A program made the position numbers and the translations under genes. A stretch of DNA of 16,375 nucleotides from Beijerinckiaceae bacterium (GTDB lineage Bacteria > Pseudomonadota > Alphaproteobacteria > Rhizobiales > Beijerinckiaceae). Below the pieces are notes generated by a model that saw only the letters and a list, made by a program, of their open reading frames with translations, was not told the origin of the DNA and searched no databases. Of the stretch, positions 16,114 through 16,375 are shown piece by piece. Positions within the stretch are counted from its first letter, which is position 1; every line of letters begins with the position of its first letter. The stretch spans positions 1-16,375 of the forward strand of contig CANBNG010000033.1 in the NCBI GenBank assembly GCA_947370975.1, given 5' to 3'.

Positions 16114-16120
16114 TGGTCGG
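16105..16120. repeat. Palindrome CCGACC-TCGT-GGTCGG across the right IS boundary
   Basis: A perfect 6-bp inverted repeat with a 4-base loop spans the junction between flanking DNA and the IS tip at 16114. Half is element sequence (GGTCGG) and half is target sequence, so the symmetry arose from, or guided, the insertion site. The left copy lacks it (its flank reads GCGAGAG). Confidence 0.5.
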
Positions 16121-16375
16121 CCCCCGTCGAGTGCTCCGTTTTAAATGTTAGTTCATGATCGGCCGTGGCGCTATGGCTGGAGTGGCCGGCGTAGTTGGTC
16201 CGGGTTGCGCAGCGGGCCACTTCACGGCCTCGGGGGCGGGAGGCTTGTAGCCCAGCGATGAGTGCGGTCGGATGGTGTTGTAGTGCCGCCGCCACCGCTC
16301 GATGATGATCTTCGCTTCCTTGAGCGTGTAGAAGATTTCGCCGTTCAGAAGTTCATCCCGCAGTTTCGAGTTGAA
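16114..16375 (-). mobile_element. IS3-family element, 3' end (right copy, partial)
   Basis: An inverted copy of the element at 1-149. Its tip TGGTCGGCCCCCG begins at 16114, followed by the 34-bp tail and the transposase end. Its body continues beyond the right edge. Over the shared 149 bp it differs from the left copy at three positions. The two copies face each other with their 3' ends inward and flank the whole catabolic region. Confidence 0.82.
16148..16375 (-). CDS. IS3-family transposase OrfB, C-terminal fragment (partial, runs off the right edge)
   Basis: Seventy-five codons of OrfB, stop TAA at 16148-16150. The sequence reads FNSKLRDELLNGEIFYTLKE, then ERWRRHYNTIRPHSSLGY and PPAPEAV. 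The Glu of RDELLN is in the right place for the last acid of the DDE triad, and YNTIRPHSSLGY is the classic end of the rve integrase domain in IS3 elements. The Pro/Ala-rich tail (TTPATPAIAPRP) is shared with the left copy. It appears intact as far as visible. Subgroup assignment within IS3 is not attempted. Confidence 0.88.
   Translation of the reverse strand, partial: FNSKLRDELLNGEIFYTLKEAKIIIERWRRHYNTIRPHSSLGYKPPAPEAVKWPAAQPGPTTPATPAIAPRPIMN

Noticed and set aside
15681..16295. A 204-codon minus-strand frame crossing the right IS boundary
   Set aside because: It runs through the IS tail in a frame other than the transposase, across the IS tip and into antisense of the hypothetical gene; it is composite by chance.

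Overview
The window reads as accessory DNA from an alphaproteobacterium, most likely Hyphomicrobiales (Rhizobiales). This rests on GC-rich codon use, Liv-type ABC and Bug/TctC-type receptors, a HyuAB pair, and IS3-family ends of a kind common in that order. Taxonomy is inference; there is no rRNA or housekeeping gene to confirm it.

Layout. Positions 1-149 and 16114-16375 are two near-identical copies (3 mismatches over 149 bp) of one end of an IS3-family element, in inverted orientation, with their bodies running out of the window. Everything between lies inside this pair, like the cargo of a composite transposon. Next to the left IS is a class II aldolase/adducin gene carrying two in-frame stops (390-1241). 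A minus-strand operon of seven genes follows in the order 8250 to 1647: flavin-dependent LLM-class monooxygenase, branched-chain-amino-acid-type substrate-binding protein with a Tat-like leader, LivH, LivM, LivG, LivF, and a 3-hydroxyisobutyrate-dehydrogenase-like enzyme. It ends at a terminator near 1508-1537. A divergent GntR/FCD regulator (8375-9193) starts opposite the monooxygenase. A second minus-strand operon (14893 to 9401) encodes HyuA, HyuB, a Bug/TctC-type periplasmic receptor and the C-terminal remnant of a second such receptor, and ends at a hairpin near 9350-9388. Between this operon and the right IS are an IS3 transposase remnant and a frameshifted hypothetical gene.

How it may work together (inference): the receptor plus LivFGHM imports a small polar, probably nitrogen-containing compound. 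The flavin monooxygenase and the ATP-dependent HyuAB amidohydrolase would open or cleave a cyclic amide or oxidised heterocycle. The dehydrogenase would oxidise or reduce a hydroxyacid or semialdehyde product, and the FCD regulator would sense a carboxylate intermediate. The substrate cannot be named from sequence. The decayed genes at the margins (aldolase, second receptor, IS remnant, hypothetical) suggest an old, rearranged island with an intact catabolic core.
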